NCBI GenBank assembly: GCA_964036275.1
Contig: OZ038435.1
Location: 25,391,581 to 25,455,580, forward strand
Direction of reading: 5' to 3'
Length of the DNA stretch: 64,000 nt
DNA from: Litoditis marina
Taxonomy: Eukaryota; Nematoda; Chromadorea; Rhabditida; Rhabditidae
The translations under genes were made by a program, and so were the position numbers. Positions 42,801 through 52,605 of the stretch are shown here, one piece after another. Each line of letters opens with the position of its first letter. The stretch's first letter is position 1. The notes beneath the pieces are model-generated. The model saw only the letters and a list, made by a program, of their open reading frames with translations, had not been told where the DNA came from and searched no databases.

Positions 42801-44537
42801 ACAGTTGTATCGTTCCGTAAACACGGATGTCTTGACGTCGAACATCTCTTTCAAGATTTCAATTGTCTCAACGAATGTCAGATCAGCAGTGGTTTTAGGC
42901 AAAATATGACTTTTGTACCTATCAAAAACCTCATTTGACAACTTCCCGACAAGTAGTCTCACTTTGGATTTGTCATCCAACAGTGCACCATCAATGTTGA
43001 ACACCTCACCGTATCTATCATACCAATGTGAGAATGTTAGACCACCCTCTGGATCAAATACAAAGGTAGTGAGCCTTGCATTCAGATCCGTCATCATTCT
43101 CGTTACATTTGTCACTGGACTGACAATGTTTGTACCACTGCGATCATCTTGAGCATTTGCAATGCCATTCTGGAGTAGATTGAGCTGTTCTCTTTGCATG
43201 TTTATCTGCTCTTGCTGAAGTTTCAATCTCTCCTCTTGCTGTCTTATTTGCTCTTTCTGATTGTCTTCCTGAAGTCTCAATCTTTCTTCTTGTTGTTGCA
43301 TCTGTTGTTGTTGACCTTGCAACAACTGAACAAGAGTTTCATACATATGCTCAGCCATTCTGCACAATCAATACCTCAGACAGATATTATTTGCAGTGAG
43401 CTTCTCTATTCAGTGAAATGACCACCAAAATCTCTTGTATTGACAACTAGAATTGTCACTCTACGTTTGATCTCGCTAACCCTCAAACTCTCAAGACACC
43501 AGACTGTCTTTCAGAGATTTTGCATAGATTCGACAACAGACTTTCAAAATCTTGCTAGGATTTGACACGTGACTGTCTTGCGAAATCTTTTCTCTACAGC
43601 TCTGAATTCAAAGATCGTTCTATACTCTCAAGACACTAGACAGTTCTTGAAGAGTAGCACAAATTTTGACCTAGACGTCCTACAAAGTCTTGCTAGGATT
43701 TGATACTGGACTATCTAATAGAACTACTTTTCTATCCTGATCGCCAATTATGTTGTATACCTGGACTTGTATAATTACTAGAATACACAATAATGTACAG
43801 ATAATGAAACACTGTTATACCTGAGTACCGAAGAGAGAGAGAGGAGGAGGAGAACCGCTTTATGAGTCGATAGAAGATACAATGCAATGATAGACACAAA
43901 ACCTGTACACGTCACTTCATACGTGACGCGCACTCTCATATGCTAAACAGTATACATGTTAACAGGTAAACGGAATAGAATAGTGTGTCTACACACAACA
44001 GTTTGCTACGGTGCCATAAGTTTGCGGCGCAATGAAAGAGACAATATCTACCTCCCGAGAACGGCATGACGGCTCTTTTGTTTGTGCCCTGGATCAAGGA
44101 GGACAAATCGATGTATCCGGGCATTTCCATGATGACGTCATCAGCCAAGGGAATCAGGTCTGAAACAGTGGGTTTATTGATCATTTGATATCATAAATGA
44201 GCTGAACCAATTCGTGTTGTAGTTTGATGCCCACACACGATGAGTTTTGTGTTCAAGCCGAACACAGCAGAATTAAGTTCAGTACTGCACAACGATCAAA
44301 TCACACAATTAATGTCATTCTGGACATTTCGCGAAATGATCAGAAGCATTTTGAACCGTAAGAATATGAAATAAGAACATGATTGATAAGTTTTGTTGAG
44401 AAGGGAATCACGGGAAACGTGAAGAAACGTGCATTCCGTGAACTTTTGCTAGCAAAATGCTCACCTTCCCGATCGACCTGTTCAGCGCTGGCTGTGGAGA
44501 GAACGACAGAAACGAAGAGGGACAGTGGGACGAGCAT
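36880..44537 (-). CDS. nlp-10: NLP-10-type neuropeptide precursor (xPFSGGMYG peptides)
   Basis: Six minus-strand coding exons in phase: 44465-44537, 44052-44159, 38067-38147, 37757-37795, 37125-37205, 36880-36989 (492 nt, 163 aa). A signal peptide (MLVPLSLFVSVVLSTASA) is followed by a spacer and Lys-Arg-separated peptides: AVMPFSGGMYG, SAPMPFSGGLYG, AAVPFSGGMYG, SAMPFSGGMYG, SAPMPFSGGMYG, a degenerate STGLFSGDNDG, SAMPFSGGMYG and a final SDRPVRSPMPLTGGFYG. The Gly before KR would be converted to a C-terminal amide. C. elegans NLP-10 peptides have the same core. Most exon boundaries fall within the FSG-G-MYG motif, so exons behave as peptide cassettes. The second intron is enlarged by a retrotransposon, and the 37206-37756 intron carries a G-tract foldback. 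Confidence 0.9.
37392..37716. repeat. G-tract/C-tract foldback element, copy 2
   Basis: Ends TGTACATTTTCCCCCC and GGGGGGCGATTGTACA are inverted. The internal landmarks TTTACTGCAGGCTTGGATTG, CCATTTTGTATTGTGGG and GGGGGGTGATTGTT occur in the same order as in copy 1 (19738-20066). Located in an intron of the neuropeptide gene. Confidence 0.85.
38790..39039 (-). repeat. 3' LTR of the Ty3/gypsy element
   Basis: 250 bp, TG...CA type ends. It contains an AGAGAGAGAGAGGAGGAGGA purine tract (plus strand) and apparently matches the other LTR base for base. Confidence 0.95.
39109..42054 (-). CDS. pol: Pol polyprotein: protease C-terminus, RT, RNase H, integrase (981 aa)
   Basis: An intact 981-codon frame. 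Residues ~1-25 read as the end of the aspartic protease domain (ITPRASLMGLEW). Reverse transcriptase spans ~80-270, with the catalytic YLDDVIVVG near 240. RNase H-like follows (DACDYGIGAV, then EKNYSQIEKEALGLIFAVKK). The integrase zinc finger is near 610 (HVGHPGICRM ... CEAC), with catalytic core DFAGPMDG, SDNGTQFTSEEF and an HPQSNGQAERFVDTLKR stretch holding the third acid. It lies in the -1 frame relative to gag and overlaps it by about 50 nt. I see no canonical slippery heptamer in the overlap, so frameshifting, reinitiation at this ATG or splicing remain open. An intact frame and identical LTRs suggest recent activity. Confidence 0.93.
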   Translation of the reverse strand: MRFQYPRCFGSGYAYITPRASLMGLEWIQQNESMAHYLDMMIVCKVEKELSLVDELKTKFSPVFEEGLGRCVKEKAELVLQSGAKPVYIKKRPTPHAAVETVEKELDRLIGMQVIEPITHSEWAAPIVCVKKANGKIRVCVDFSTGLNRALEDCEYPLPIPEDIFASLNGGTVFSQIDFSDAYLQVELSEESKSLVAINTHRGLFRYNRLPFGIKTAPAIFQRLMHKMCSGLKGVTCYLDDVIVVGTTLEEHNANIEALFERIMEYGFRVRLEKCSFAKPEIPFLGFIVDRNGRRPNPEKIKPIKNMMEPVNESELRSFLGMITHYGSFIPSMKSLRGPLDELMVKDRKWQWTEKQQKAFEKLKDILSSDLNLTHYDPKQTIIVAADACDYGIGAVICHKFADGSEKPICHAARSLTTAEKNYSQIEKEALGLIFAVKKFHKYIFGRKFKLLTDHKPLLAIFGSKKGVPVHSANRLMRWATLLLGYDFEISYVNTNDFGQADALSRMIQRYPTTEEDVVVAAVETEVRAVFSDKIRKLPVTAEDIYVSTKRDPLLRKIVKCVRENKWPKVISEEMQPYHRKKDTLSVVKDCLMTEDRVVVPEELRQRVLKEIHVGHPGICRMKSLARSIVYWPNLDNDCELLVKKCEACQVHGKTLVKVPLKTWPVPERVWQRIHIDFAGPMDGVFYFVIVDALSKWPEIMTLKNITARNTVKVLLSLFARFGMPETIVSDNGTQFTSEEFKVMCEENGIEHVRTAPYHPQSNGQAERFVDTLKRTLRKLKGEEPATETMLNTFLLQYRSTPSRVLENKSPAEVFLGRKLKTSLSLLVPRIDPVRVETDSQLRTEQQFNRKHGAKSRTYHEGDHVMVKVYRNLNWTWKRGEVIGQMGVVNYKVLVDGVSMMRHANQIKSVEESEIVQSENEARWLDIMLDTFEVSKANDVPEDGNDFHRDIDRVIDEPPALFQPRRSGRRRRPVVRYDPSS
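42006..43367 (-). CDS. gag: Gag with zinc knuckles and N-terminal part of protease (453 aa)
   Basis: An intact 453-codon frame. Residues ~10-75 form a Gln/Glu-rich coiled coil (repeats of RLRLQEDNQKEQIRQQEERL type). The capsid-like region ~100-270 includes LTFSHWYDRYGEVF. Near 310 a CCHC knuckle (CWNCGMSGHRANSC) is followed by a second Cys/His cluster (CKKCKGKGHKEQFC). The aspartic protease active site FQLDTGSDITLM lies near 397, so the protease is split between this frame and pol. The frame ends shortly after KLKCDFNIRG. A perfect donor-like CAAG|GTAAGT lies at the end of the protease part (42059-42065). Confidence 0.9.
   Translation of the reverse strand: MCRMAEHMYETLVQLLQGQQQQMQQQEERLRLQEDNQKEQIRQQEERLKLQQEQINMQREQLNLLQNGIANAQDDRSGTNIVSPVTNVTRMMTDLNARLTTFVFDPEGGLTFSHWYDRYGEVFNIDGALLDDKSKVRLLVGKLSNEVFDRYKSHILPKTTADLTFVETIEILKEMFDVKTSVFTERYNCLKLEKKESEDYMEYTGRVNEQCERAKLQELDKDGLKALFWVSGLKSSRDGDLKTRLLMFLDRQYADKKAVTLRDLYKECDSWLNIKREAKMVESVPRHVNEVSSQARGRERVNHECWNCGMSGHRANSCRKQKWSCKKCKGKGHKEQFCEKLSSFKNKTRSQSRGNRQNNQVVLIGKTDAEGVEVNSVRKYLEVKVNEYPIQFQLDTGSDITLMNIDEWKRMGKPALEKSDINVRDASGGKMAIQGKLKCDFNIRGVSDRVMHI
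43751..44000 (-). repeat. 5' LTR of the Ty3/gypsy element
   Basis: 250 bp, the start of the element in transcriptional sense. The 5-bp duplicated target GTTTG follows at 44001-44005, and the primer-binding-site candidate lies just inside at about 43732-43746. Confidence 0.95.
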
Positions 44538-46900
44538 CACTCTACTCGCCGGGGTTACCTGTAGAACTAAAATCAAATAATGATTGAAATTATTGGTTTG
44601 GTCGAATAAACGAAGATAGTTGACATAAATACGAGTAAAAGAGAGTACAAAGAGCGTAGAGAGGGTGGAATACCAAGGTAATAATGAGAAATTTGCTACA
44701 GCCATATACACAAAGTCACTCAAGTGGTGATAATGAGAAACTTCATCAAAGATCGTGCATATCTAGAAACTTGGGAAAAGTTCAGATAAACAACATTCTT
44801 TTTCAGTATACTTGCTGTATTCTGACCCGTTTACACAGCGTTAGAACGCGATGAGAAAGGGGTAATTCGTTCCCTGATTAAAAAATAAAAAGAGAGCGCA
44901 ACGTTTAAAAGAAAACATTTGATCAGACGAAATCTGTTGTTCAATACGACAATACGTAGTGTGGCTCCGGATACTGCTTGTCAAATGTAGCCATAGCCAC
45001 GTGAATAGGGTTATAGACAACCCGAATTGTGTCAAGAAAAGTGCACAATTCCAGATGATCCTCACGTTTAGTGTGACTATTCCAAGAGTTTCCCTTCAAA
45101 GTATTGAAACGAACCAACACAGACATAAAGTTTATCACAGTTAGTTCGAAGCGCTTTTCTTTGTTCGAGTAATGTCTTTGTGGCTGCGCGTGTGCCCAAA
45201 GTCGATGACAAAGAAATGTCAAAATGTACGACAACAAACTTTTTCACTTGCACATCTGGTTTTGAGGAGTACTAATTATGAAACCCTGTAGCCTAAGGGA
45301 TGGAAGTGAGTGATTTCTGTAAACTAAATGCTAGGGTAGCATTAATTTTTCACCTGCCGTCGCAGGTGAGTGAAGTTTGTCTCATTCCGTGTCATGCGGA
45401 TGGTGAGAAAAAATCAGGAATCATCTCGCAGGTTTTTGCACATTGTTACCGTGCAATCTCATTAGTTTGAGAGTATAACAGAAAAACCATAATTGCAACC
45501 CTTACGTATCAACTTATTAAAAAGTGTTTGGTTATTTATTGAAAAGTTTCGTTCGAAAGTTGTGGACATTAAAAGTTTCTCTAGTGAGATGCGCATAAAC
45601 GGAAGTAAACGGATAAGAAGATGAACCGCTGGTAAACCACGTAATAATTCATTGTGACCTCCTACGCTCATGAGCAACAACAATGGAATAACTCATTCGT
45701 TTTACTCGTTTACCACGTGATCAATGAGTTGTGACTCAAATACTCATCACTTCCTGGTCAAAACAAAAGAAAAAATTTAGGAGGATACCTTCAAAAGTGT
45801 TTAAAGTTAGTTCGAAAACTTCCTAGAAATTCGCGTACAGTGAAAGCGCCAACTCCAGCAGCTAGTAAAGTATTAGTTCACGTTAGATTGAACTGATTTT
45901 AGCATGTTTCCTAGTTATAAAGGTTCATAAGTTGAAGTTAGTCATAGTCATTGACCTGCAGAAAACTACTACAAATTCAGTGACCTGATCTGCACAAACA
46001 TGCACATTTTCCGAAAAAATGAGTGACATAAACAGAAAACTTTGATTAAAAACTCGTTCAGACGAAGTTTTCTTCATAATCCACTCTATCACGTCTAAAA
46101 GAACTGCGACAACGCAGGAAATATAGAATTTCGAAAAATTGAAGAGAAAAATTCCGAACCCAAATAGTAGAATATGGTTGCAGGGCAACTGCAGTTTATC
46201 ACCTAATATGCTTATTGAATAGTTCAATAGTTTTTTTTTGGTTTGGAACATACGACAGAAAGCACAAAAACTCGATCCTGAACCTACACTGTTGGTCAAT
46301 TGCACATTCACGTGGAACATGTTAAGCACATCAGAACTCAGAAACGTGCAATGACAAAGTGTACGATTCCTCATTAGAATGCTAGCTTTACGTGAATATT
46401 CAAGTTACTTCTAGTATACTTCAGCAATCGCTCGTACTGTGTGATATTTGACTAGTTACAACACCACCCACTTTTGAGCAGCTGGTTTACTGAAATAACC
46501 TTATTCATTTGACTTACGTCCGAACTCTATTAATATCCAGGTCATGGTTCGTGCACCTGCAGTTGTCGTAGCAATGCCTATATTTGTACTAATTATAATT
46601 TCACACTGAAATAATAGTTAGTTTGCAATTTTTTCGATGTCGTTGATTATCGTGCAATTAAAGACTTCCGGAAAAAAAGATATATAAAATTGAACATGGA
46701 ACATGTATGCCAAGTATGCCAAAAATTAGATGGTCGGTTTTACTCTCGTTTTGAAAAACCTACGTCACAGAATCAAAAAGTTGAGTGGTAAATAGATAAG
46801 TTATGAGGTTTCTTCACATTTCACGTAACTTTTTTGTTTACTACTAGCTAAGACTAACTAGGTCAACAAGGGTCCGACTGAATAATCTGGGTTTATCTAT
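44538..46900. other. Upstream region of nlp-10, no gene recognised
   Basis: It should hold the neuropeptide promoter. The 5' UTR acceptor candidate is GTTCTACAG at about 44560 on the minus strand. It contains the CATTGCACG-type repeat (46290-46410) and otherwise AT-rich sequence with short uninformative frames. Confidence 0.35.
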
Positions 46901-47580
46901 CATGGCGCCCTAATTAATTTATACCTGGAACTATGAATTTATTCTATTTTCATTGAAAGGTGGAAGATTGTGCGAAGGTGGAGCCATTAATGCGAATATG
47001 CATTAGATATGCATGAAAAACTAGGAAATGGCGATGAACGTGTAGATTTTGACCAATGCTCTCATGTACAACATGTTCCGAAAAAAATTAGTGAATGTGC
47101 AAGGAAATCATTTTCATGGCTCACGTTATGAAGTATGAACTACTGAAGATTGGTAGACCTGCATACGATGCCTGATAGTCATCTTGTTTTTACTTATTTC
47201 AAAAATTTCGATTTATTGATTAAGTTTTGAAGCTTCAATAGCACAAGTAAATCAATTAAACCCTCTTCATTTGAAACACAAAAATACAGACAAAGCTTTG
47301 ATCTTCTAGTGAGGCACAATTCTCTTAACTTTTTAGAAAGTTTGAAACCAAACCATCAGTTGCAGACTTTTATCTCTTCCCGAAAGAATACTTGATAACC
47401 TAATATGCGTCGACGCTAAAACACAAAAGGCAAAAACAAAAGAGTTATAACTAATTGAAAAGTGTTTTGCAAAACAATCGTCACAAACTACGCACCACGC
47501 AGAATCGAACCAGTAGATAAGTTTGACGTCGTATTATATTTTCCTTTGATTGTTTTGAGTTTTTGGGTTCAAAAAATGGT

Positions 47581-47746
47581 TTCTGAGTACGTATGCTAGA
47601 AAACATCCCATCCTGTGTCTCCTCAAACATACGCTATGTTTCTGCTCTCACATCCCACCGGGATGTAAGAGACGAGAAGTAGTGAGGCAGAGCGAGAGGC
47701 GCAGGATGGGATGGAGATGCCGAGATCTTCTAGCATATGAACTCTG
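47581..47746. repeat. CATCCCATCCTGCG palindrome, copy 4 (intact)
   Basis: TTCTGAGTACGTATGCTAGA ... CATCCCATCCTGTGTCTCC on the left and GGCGCAGGATGGGATGGAG ... TCTTCTAGCATATGAACTC on the right, with CATCCCACCGGGATG at the centre of symmetry. This is the best-preserved copy. Confidence 0.85.
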
Positions 47747-47964
47747 ACTGCGTATCTTGGTGTAGCAGTCTGATTCATCCCTAGTGAGCTTGCAAATTAC
47801 CCGCCTCAAAATTCCAAAAGTGTCAAACACGTGAGTCAAAACACACTCACCGAATTGGTGTGAAATACAGTGAAGTGCTGACTTTTCTCTACGTGTAACT
47901 CACTTGGGCTCGAAAATGGAACATAAAACAGATAATGGATAAAAATCAATGTTCTTCTCAAAGC

Positions 47965-48125
47965 GCCCGTATTGTCGTCGCCAATGGAAACGCGGGAGAA
48001 GACTGTATATCTCAGTTTTCGCTGTGTACGAACACATGTCTTCCATTCGTAAACAATCATGCTATAAGCCCAGTTGGTATAGTGTCCGCGTGTTCAAAAC
48101 TTTTGGGCCCGGTTTGAGTCTCACA
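47965..48125 (+). repeat. tRNA-related repeat (SINE-like), copy 2
   Basis: GTCGTCGCCAATGGAAACGC, GACTGTATATCTCAGTTTTC and ACACATGTCTTCC, followed by AAGCCCAGTTGGTATAGTGT (A-box-like) and GGTTTGAGTCTCAC (B-box-like). Same order as copies at 29725-29890 and, inverted, 58855-59010. Confidence 0.6.
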
Positions 48126-48994
48126 TGGGCGGATATTTCATGAATTTGGCACGCACTATAGTGCAGGACATCACATCACTCAACGAGTGACTCTCGTGTG
48201 TTTCGAGACTAACCTACAACTCAATGTCACCATAAAGTATACCTTTCACAAGTGCGCAGCCAGCTTTAGATAAGTATAATTCTTCTCTTGGAGAGTTGAG
48301 TGATGTGATGGCTGAAATTACCAGCTTTTAACCCAATTATGCCGCTCGTCGCTAATGAAAACGCGTGGTGATGTGTGTACAAATTCGAAAACATCCTACT
48401 CGCGCTTCTTTTTAATCTTTTCACGGAAGTAGTGAAACATTCATCAGGTTCACAACAACGGAACAAAATATAGAGATCACTGTAGTAAACACGGTCATCA
48501 TGTTCTCTATGTAGTGTTTGTAGTTTGATTTTCGTTACATTCTATCGTTTCGAGACCAAGCTACAGCGTAAGTTTGGTAATCCCCTATCAGCTCGAGAGG
48601 ACCGATCAAATATTCAAATTTTCTGAAGTAGTTCATACGTACTTCATAGAAAAAAACTTCTTTGTCAGAGTGAAATAAGCTATAGCTCATTGTAGATATA
48701 GTTCGTTTCACCAATCGATGACTTTCTACAGTAATCTTTCAAAAGTTCAAACGCATTTATCTCAACAAACAGAATTTAAGATTCACTGTTTTGTATGCTT
48801 GTAGTACCCAAAGTGGAAAACAAAATCACAAAGTTTAAACTGTGTACAACATCTACAAGATATTATAAATTCACTTAAACGTTTTATAATCTTACTGTAG
48901 GGCTATTGTTTCGTGAAACAGACTATAGTACAGTCTATCGGTATACCTCACTCTGCCGTTATATTGTTCTCGATAGTGGTGTCAGTATGTTAGT

Positions 48995-49065
48995 ACATTG
49001 GTGAACATCGGTGCCTGCAAAACCTGAGAGGTAGGTTCGAATCTCACGGGAAACCGACAGTTTGT
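48995..49065 (+). repeat. tRNA-like sequence
   Basis: TTAGTACATTGGTGAAC (A-box-like), CTGCAAA in the position of an anticodon loop (GCA), and AGGTTCGAATCTCAC (B-box). The stems are imperfect, so it is probably tRNA-derived, not a functional gene. Confidence 0.4.
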
Positions 49066-50422
49066 TAGTTTAGCTAGATGAGGGCGTGAGATTAGCTTTG
49101 AACTCAGTTGAGCGCATATGCAGTCGATTGAATTAAATCATTGCAGATAAGGACTAATTACAAATAGAATTAAACGAATTGCGTCACGTTGTCTCTAAAT
49201 ATAATCCGTCTCTCAAACAAGGTCAGATTCAATGAAATAACCCCCTCAGCAGATGTTTTCTAAACACGAGGTGTTGTGGTGATCTATAGCCTCACATAAT
49301 CACAGTAACATTTTCTTAACAGAGAACTGCTTTTAGAGATTTCATGCACTAATCAGTGCGAATAACTGTTTGTAGAACTTGTCGACAAACAGCTCTAACA
49401 TTTTTGAAAAATTGTTCAAAATTGTGTTGACAAGCTGCCAACTACCGCTCGAAAAGATAATTTTCAAATACATAGTTACGTGAGAAACACATGTGAGTTT
49501 ACAAAGAAACGTTCGCAGACGAAATTTCAGTCTCATTCTTCTTTGGGAGAACGTCCATGCATTTTTAAAACTCCTCAATCACGTTTGTGAATTTGTGTGC
49601 GAATACGAATTTACTTATTACATTCATGAAAAATTGATAAACGAGCGGAAGCTTATATGGAGCAGAAAATGACACTAGTAGTGAATAAAGTGGTGAGAAT
49701 ACCTTCCTGACTTTTCAGAAATTACTTCTAGAATTTCGCTTGTAACACTTTCATTTTTTCACCGTTCCGGTGCTTAAAATACAGTAGTTATGCTGTAGTT
49801 ACTACAAAAAGATTTATTTAAAACCGATTCAAATCAAAAATGACAAAACATGAGAGTTGCGGGAAATTTTGATTGATCTTCTACACAATTCATCATAAAA
49901 AGCTACGTGAATCTAGGGAGATTTAGAAAGATGAATGCAAATAGTGAAATTCGAGAGCGGTTTCTTGTTTGCAACTACGTGCTCTCTAGCAAGTTTGAGG
50001 AATTGAAATAAAGTAGCGTCTAAAATAGAATAGAATGTGTTTGTTTGTTCAGGATAGAGTAGATCACCTTTCAGCATTTATCTTTAAATTGTAAGTTTTG
50101 GAATAATATTGAAGTCGAAAATGAGCTGAAACATCAGCAAGTGCCATTCAATAGAAGTGTAGTTCCCACGTTTTACGTGACTATTTTTGTCTAGAAACAT
50201 ATTGTTGATCGAAATATTGAAAGTATGAACGAGAGCATTTGATTCGAGATCTCGATTAGAACGAATTCAATTAAAAGGTGGCAATAACAATTTTGCATCT
50301 GTTCCTCAACAGCTGACTTTGAATGAGGTTCGTGTGACTATCAAATTTTGCTTTGAATTGAATGTATCTACAGTAGTGTGTCACTGCGAAGGCGAGTTTG
50401 AAAAAAGTGATTGTCGTAACTT

Positions 50423-50538
50423 AAAGTCGATTATGTGGACCAATCCCGTGTCAACGGTCCTTTAAACTGTAATTGAAAAATGTATACCAGTTTAAAGGAC
50501 TGAACCGCTGGGATTGGACCACATAATCGTCCTTCTTT
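50423..50538. repeat. ACGATTATGTGG foldback MITE, copy 2
   Basis: CGATTATGTGGACCAATCC and GGATTGGACCACATAATCG are inverted, with inner GTCCTTTAAACTGTAATTG and CAGTTTAAAGGACTG also inverted. A strong hairpin. Confidence 0.9.
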
Positions 50539-51948
50539 GATGTCGATTCGACAAATTTTCAAAACTGTACTCACCATAGGGTGTGGCCAAGTCTCGGTTG
50601 TAGTTTGATCAGAATACACAGCACAACTACACACCTCATTATTAGACTATCGGGATCGTACTTCAAACGCAGAAGGACATCGTTACCGCCTCAAACTAGG
50701 TAGAACTTACAACCTTTTCATTCCAGATTTTTGGCTTGCTGCATGTGTTAAACTTTGATTCTAATAGGTTTGTATTCGAAAACTACGAATAACAGGATAG
50801 TGGATAGAAGCCAATTACGCGTCACTCCATAAATATTTGCAGTCATCAGCATGACCTACTTGTGTGTGAAATACGGAGAGGGGGTTGAATTTCCGTTTCG
50901 TTAAGCTGCTGCAGAATGTAATGTTCGTGGGCATACAATTTGTCATGACTAAGAATCAATCGAAATCATATTACTTTCAATGAGAAGTAGCAACATATTA
51001 GTAAGATTTCAGCTCAGAAAATCAGAAGCTCATCAAACGACGACGGAGAGTTAGTCACCTATTGTACAATTATGTTTTAAGACTGGCGCATAATCCAACA
51101 GTAGCAAAGTAAGTACACGTTTACTGTTTGAGAGCGTTACACTCCGTGAAAGTTCCGACATTGCGGTTGAGCGCGTGTGAACCAGTCTCAAAAAGTGACC
51201 TCCGCGAATCCGATGATGATGTTACCTAGAAACCATTGAATTTTACTGGGGGCGCTCAATTATTTTGTGATGCTTCATTTGAAAAGTTGAATGGATACAA
51301 TTCCCAATGCGGAAGCACATTAAAACTTGTTTGATGCTTTCTGAGAACTGCAAATGTTTCTGATTTTAGTGGGGCTTTCGTAGAGGTAGAAGAGAAGAGA
51401 ACCAGTCAAACGTTTGATGATCTGAGTTCAGAACGTTCAGGTATATGGGAGTTTTTGGGGGAGGCGCTCAAATTGGTTTTGATATAATGTCTTTGTAGTT
51501 CGATCGCGGCTGGGATCAAAACGTTCGATGTGTATGCAGATCACACTTGAAATCGGTTACTTCTATGCAATTGGTTACTTCTCATCCCGAATTTTATGAT
51601 GAAACTACATATGGAGAATATGGAGACCGATGAATAATAGCTCCTGAATGCGTTGCAAGGAAAGTCGCAACGGAAATGCGTGAGCAGTAATTGAGAAACA
51701 ATTTGAGCGAGAAACGCAGCGGAGAAGAACCTAAATAGAACATCGTTGAACTCTGACCAGACGCGGTAGCGATCCCCCTACCTTATGAGAAGTCAACGTT
51801 ATCTCTCTCGTGAAGTTTGTCGAATAAACGACTTGCGAGCGTTCAATGTTGCACTTCATGTGATAATGTTCATGTGGATTGCGACTGCGCCAGTGAGAGG
51901 CACAAAAATTAAACACCTCGTGGTTGCTGACCATTTCTGAGCTGTCAT

Positions 51949-52605
51949 TTGGTCTGCACACACAACACAGTTTTACTGTTTGCGTCGAGATCAAGCTGGA
52001 AACATAGCAGAACACTCAGAAGATGCCTGGTTGTGGTACAGTATTTTACTGTAAATACAGCATGGCGGGAATGCAAATCGAATTTTGCTCTCGAACTGTC
52101 TGCGTCTCTCAAATTAGACGAAATTGTTCTGTTCTGGAACTGTTCCTATCTCTTTGACTCATCTCACGTGGGATTTAACTATAATTACACACTTTTGCGT
52201 GCTCTGAGAATAATATGGCGAAACGAATCGCAAAAAAATGTGTGTTTAAACACCGTATATACAATAGAAGAAGCAGTGAAACTAGACTACGAAGTACAAA
52301 GTATAATCTTAACGGGTTTGAGACTCACCCTTCCTGTGAGCGGAAACGGTGTATTACGACGTTCATATCTCTTTCGAAGAGGAGCAAAGAAAGTTTGTGA
52401 AATCATGTCACACATTATGAAGTGGCAACTACACAATGTGATTGTCTTCAATGCTTATGTAGAAAAAGCTCATAGCCAAACTGAATTTAACTTTAATAAA
52501 ACTAGAAAGAATAAGAAATATCAGAGAGAAGCCGTGAGCCCCGCTAGCTGGGGGCCCCAAGAACGAACTTTACCATCACTTACACGTTTTTCTAAGCTGT
52601 TGTGA
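51949..52605 (+). other. Longest unexplained open frame in the gene-poor half (218 codons)
   Basis: Open for 654 nt in AT-rich sequence, which is longer than expected by chance but not conclusive. The translation shows no recognised domain, no signal peptide and no repeated motif; the C-terminal part is Lys/Asn-rich (FNFNKTRKNKKYQRE). A second frame over part of it (52215-52400) is basic. There are no convincing flanking splice signals or start context. It could be a decayed transposon gene or chance. Confidence 0.2.

Larger units (their letters stand above)
38790..44000 (-). mobile_element. Complete Ty3/gypsy LTR retrotransposon inside an nlp-10 intron
   Basis: Two 250-bp LTRs (38790-39039 and 43751-44000) begin TGTTG and end CAACA, and I see no difference between them. 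A 5-bp target duplication GTTTG flanks the element (38785-38789 and 44001-44005). On the minus strand the internal order is: LTR, a primer-binding-site candidate (TGGCGATCAGGATAG, 4 nt after the LTR), gag with protease, pol (RT, RNase H, integrase), a polypurine tract AAAAAAGGGAGG immediately before the 3' LTR. Order RT-RNaseH-integrase and the YLDD motif place it in Ty3/gypsy (Metaviridae). No env-like frame is seen. Same transcriptional orientation as the host gene. Confidence 0.95.
46901..52000. other. Gene-poor stretch with repeats
   Basis: No supported exon. It contains the CATCCCATCCTGCG palindrome (47581-47746), the SINE-like repeat (47965-48125), a tRNA-like segment (48995-49065) and the ACGATTATGTGG MITE copy 2 (50423-50538). 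It could be one long intergenic region or intron. Confidence 0.35.
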
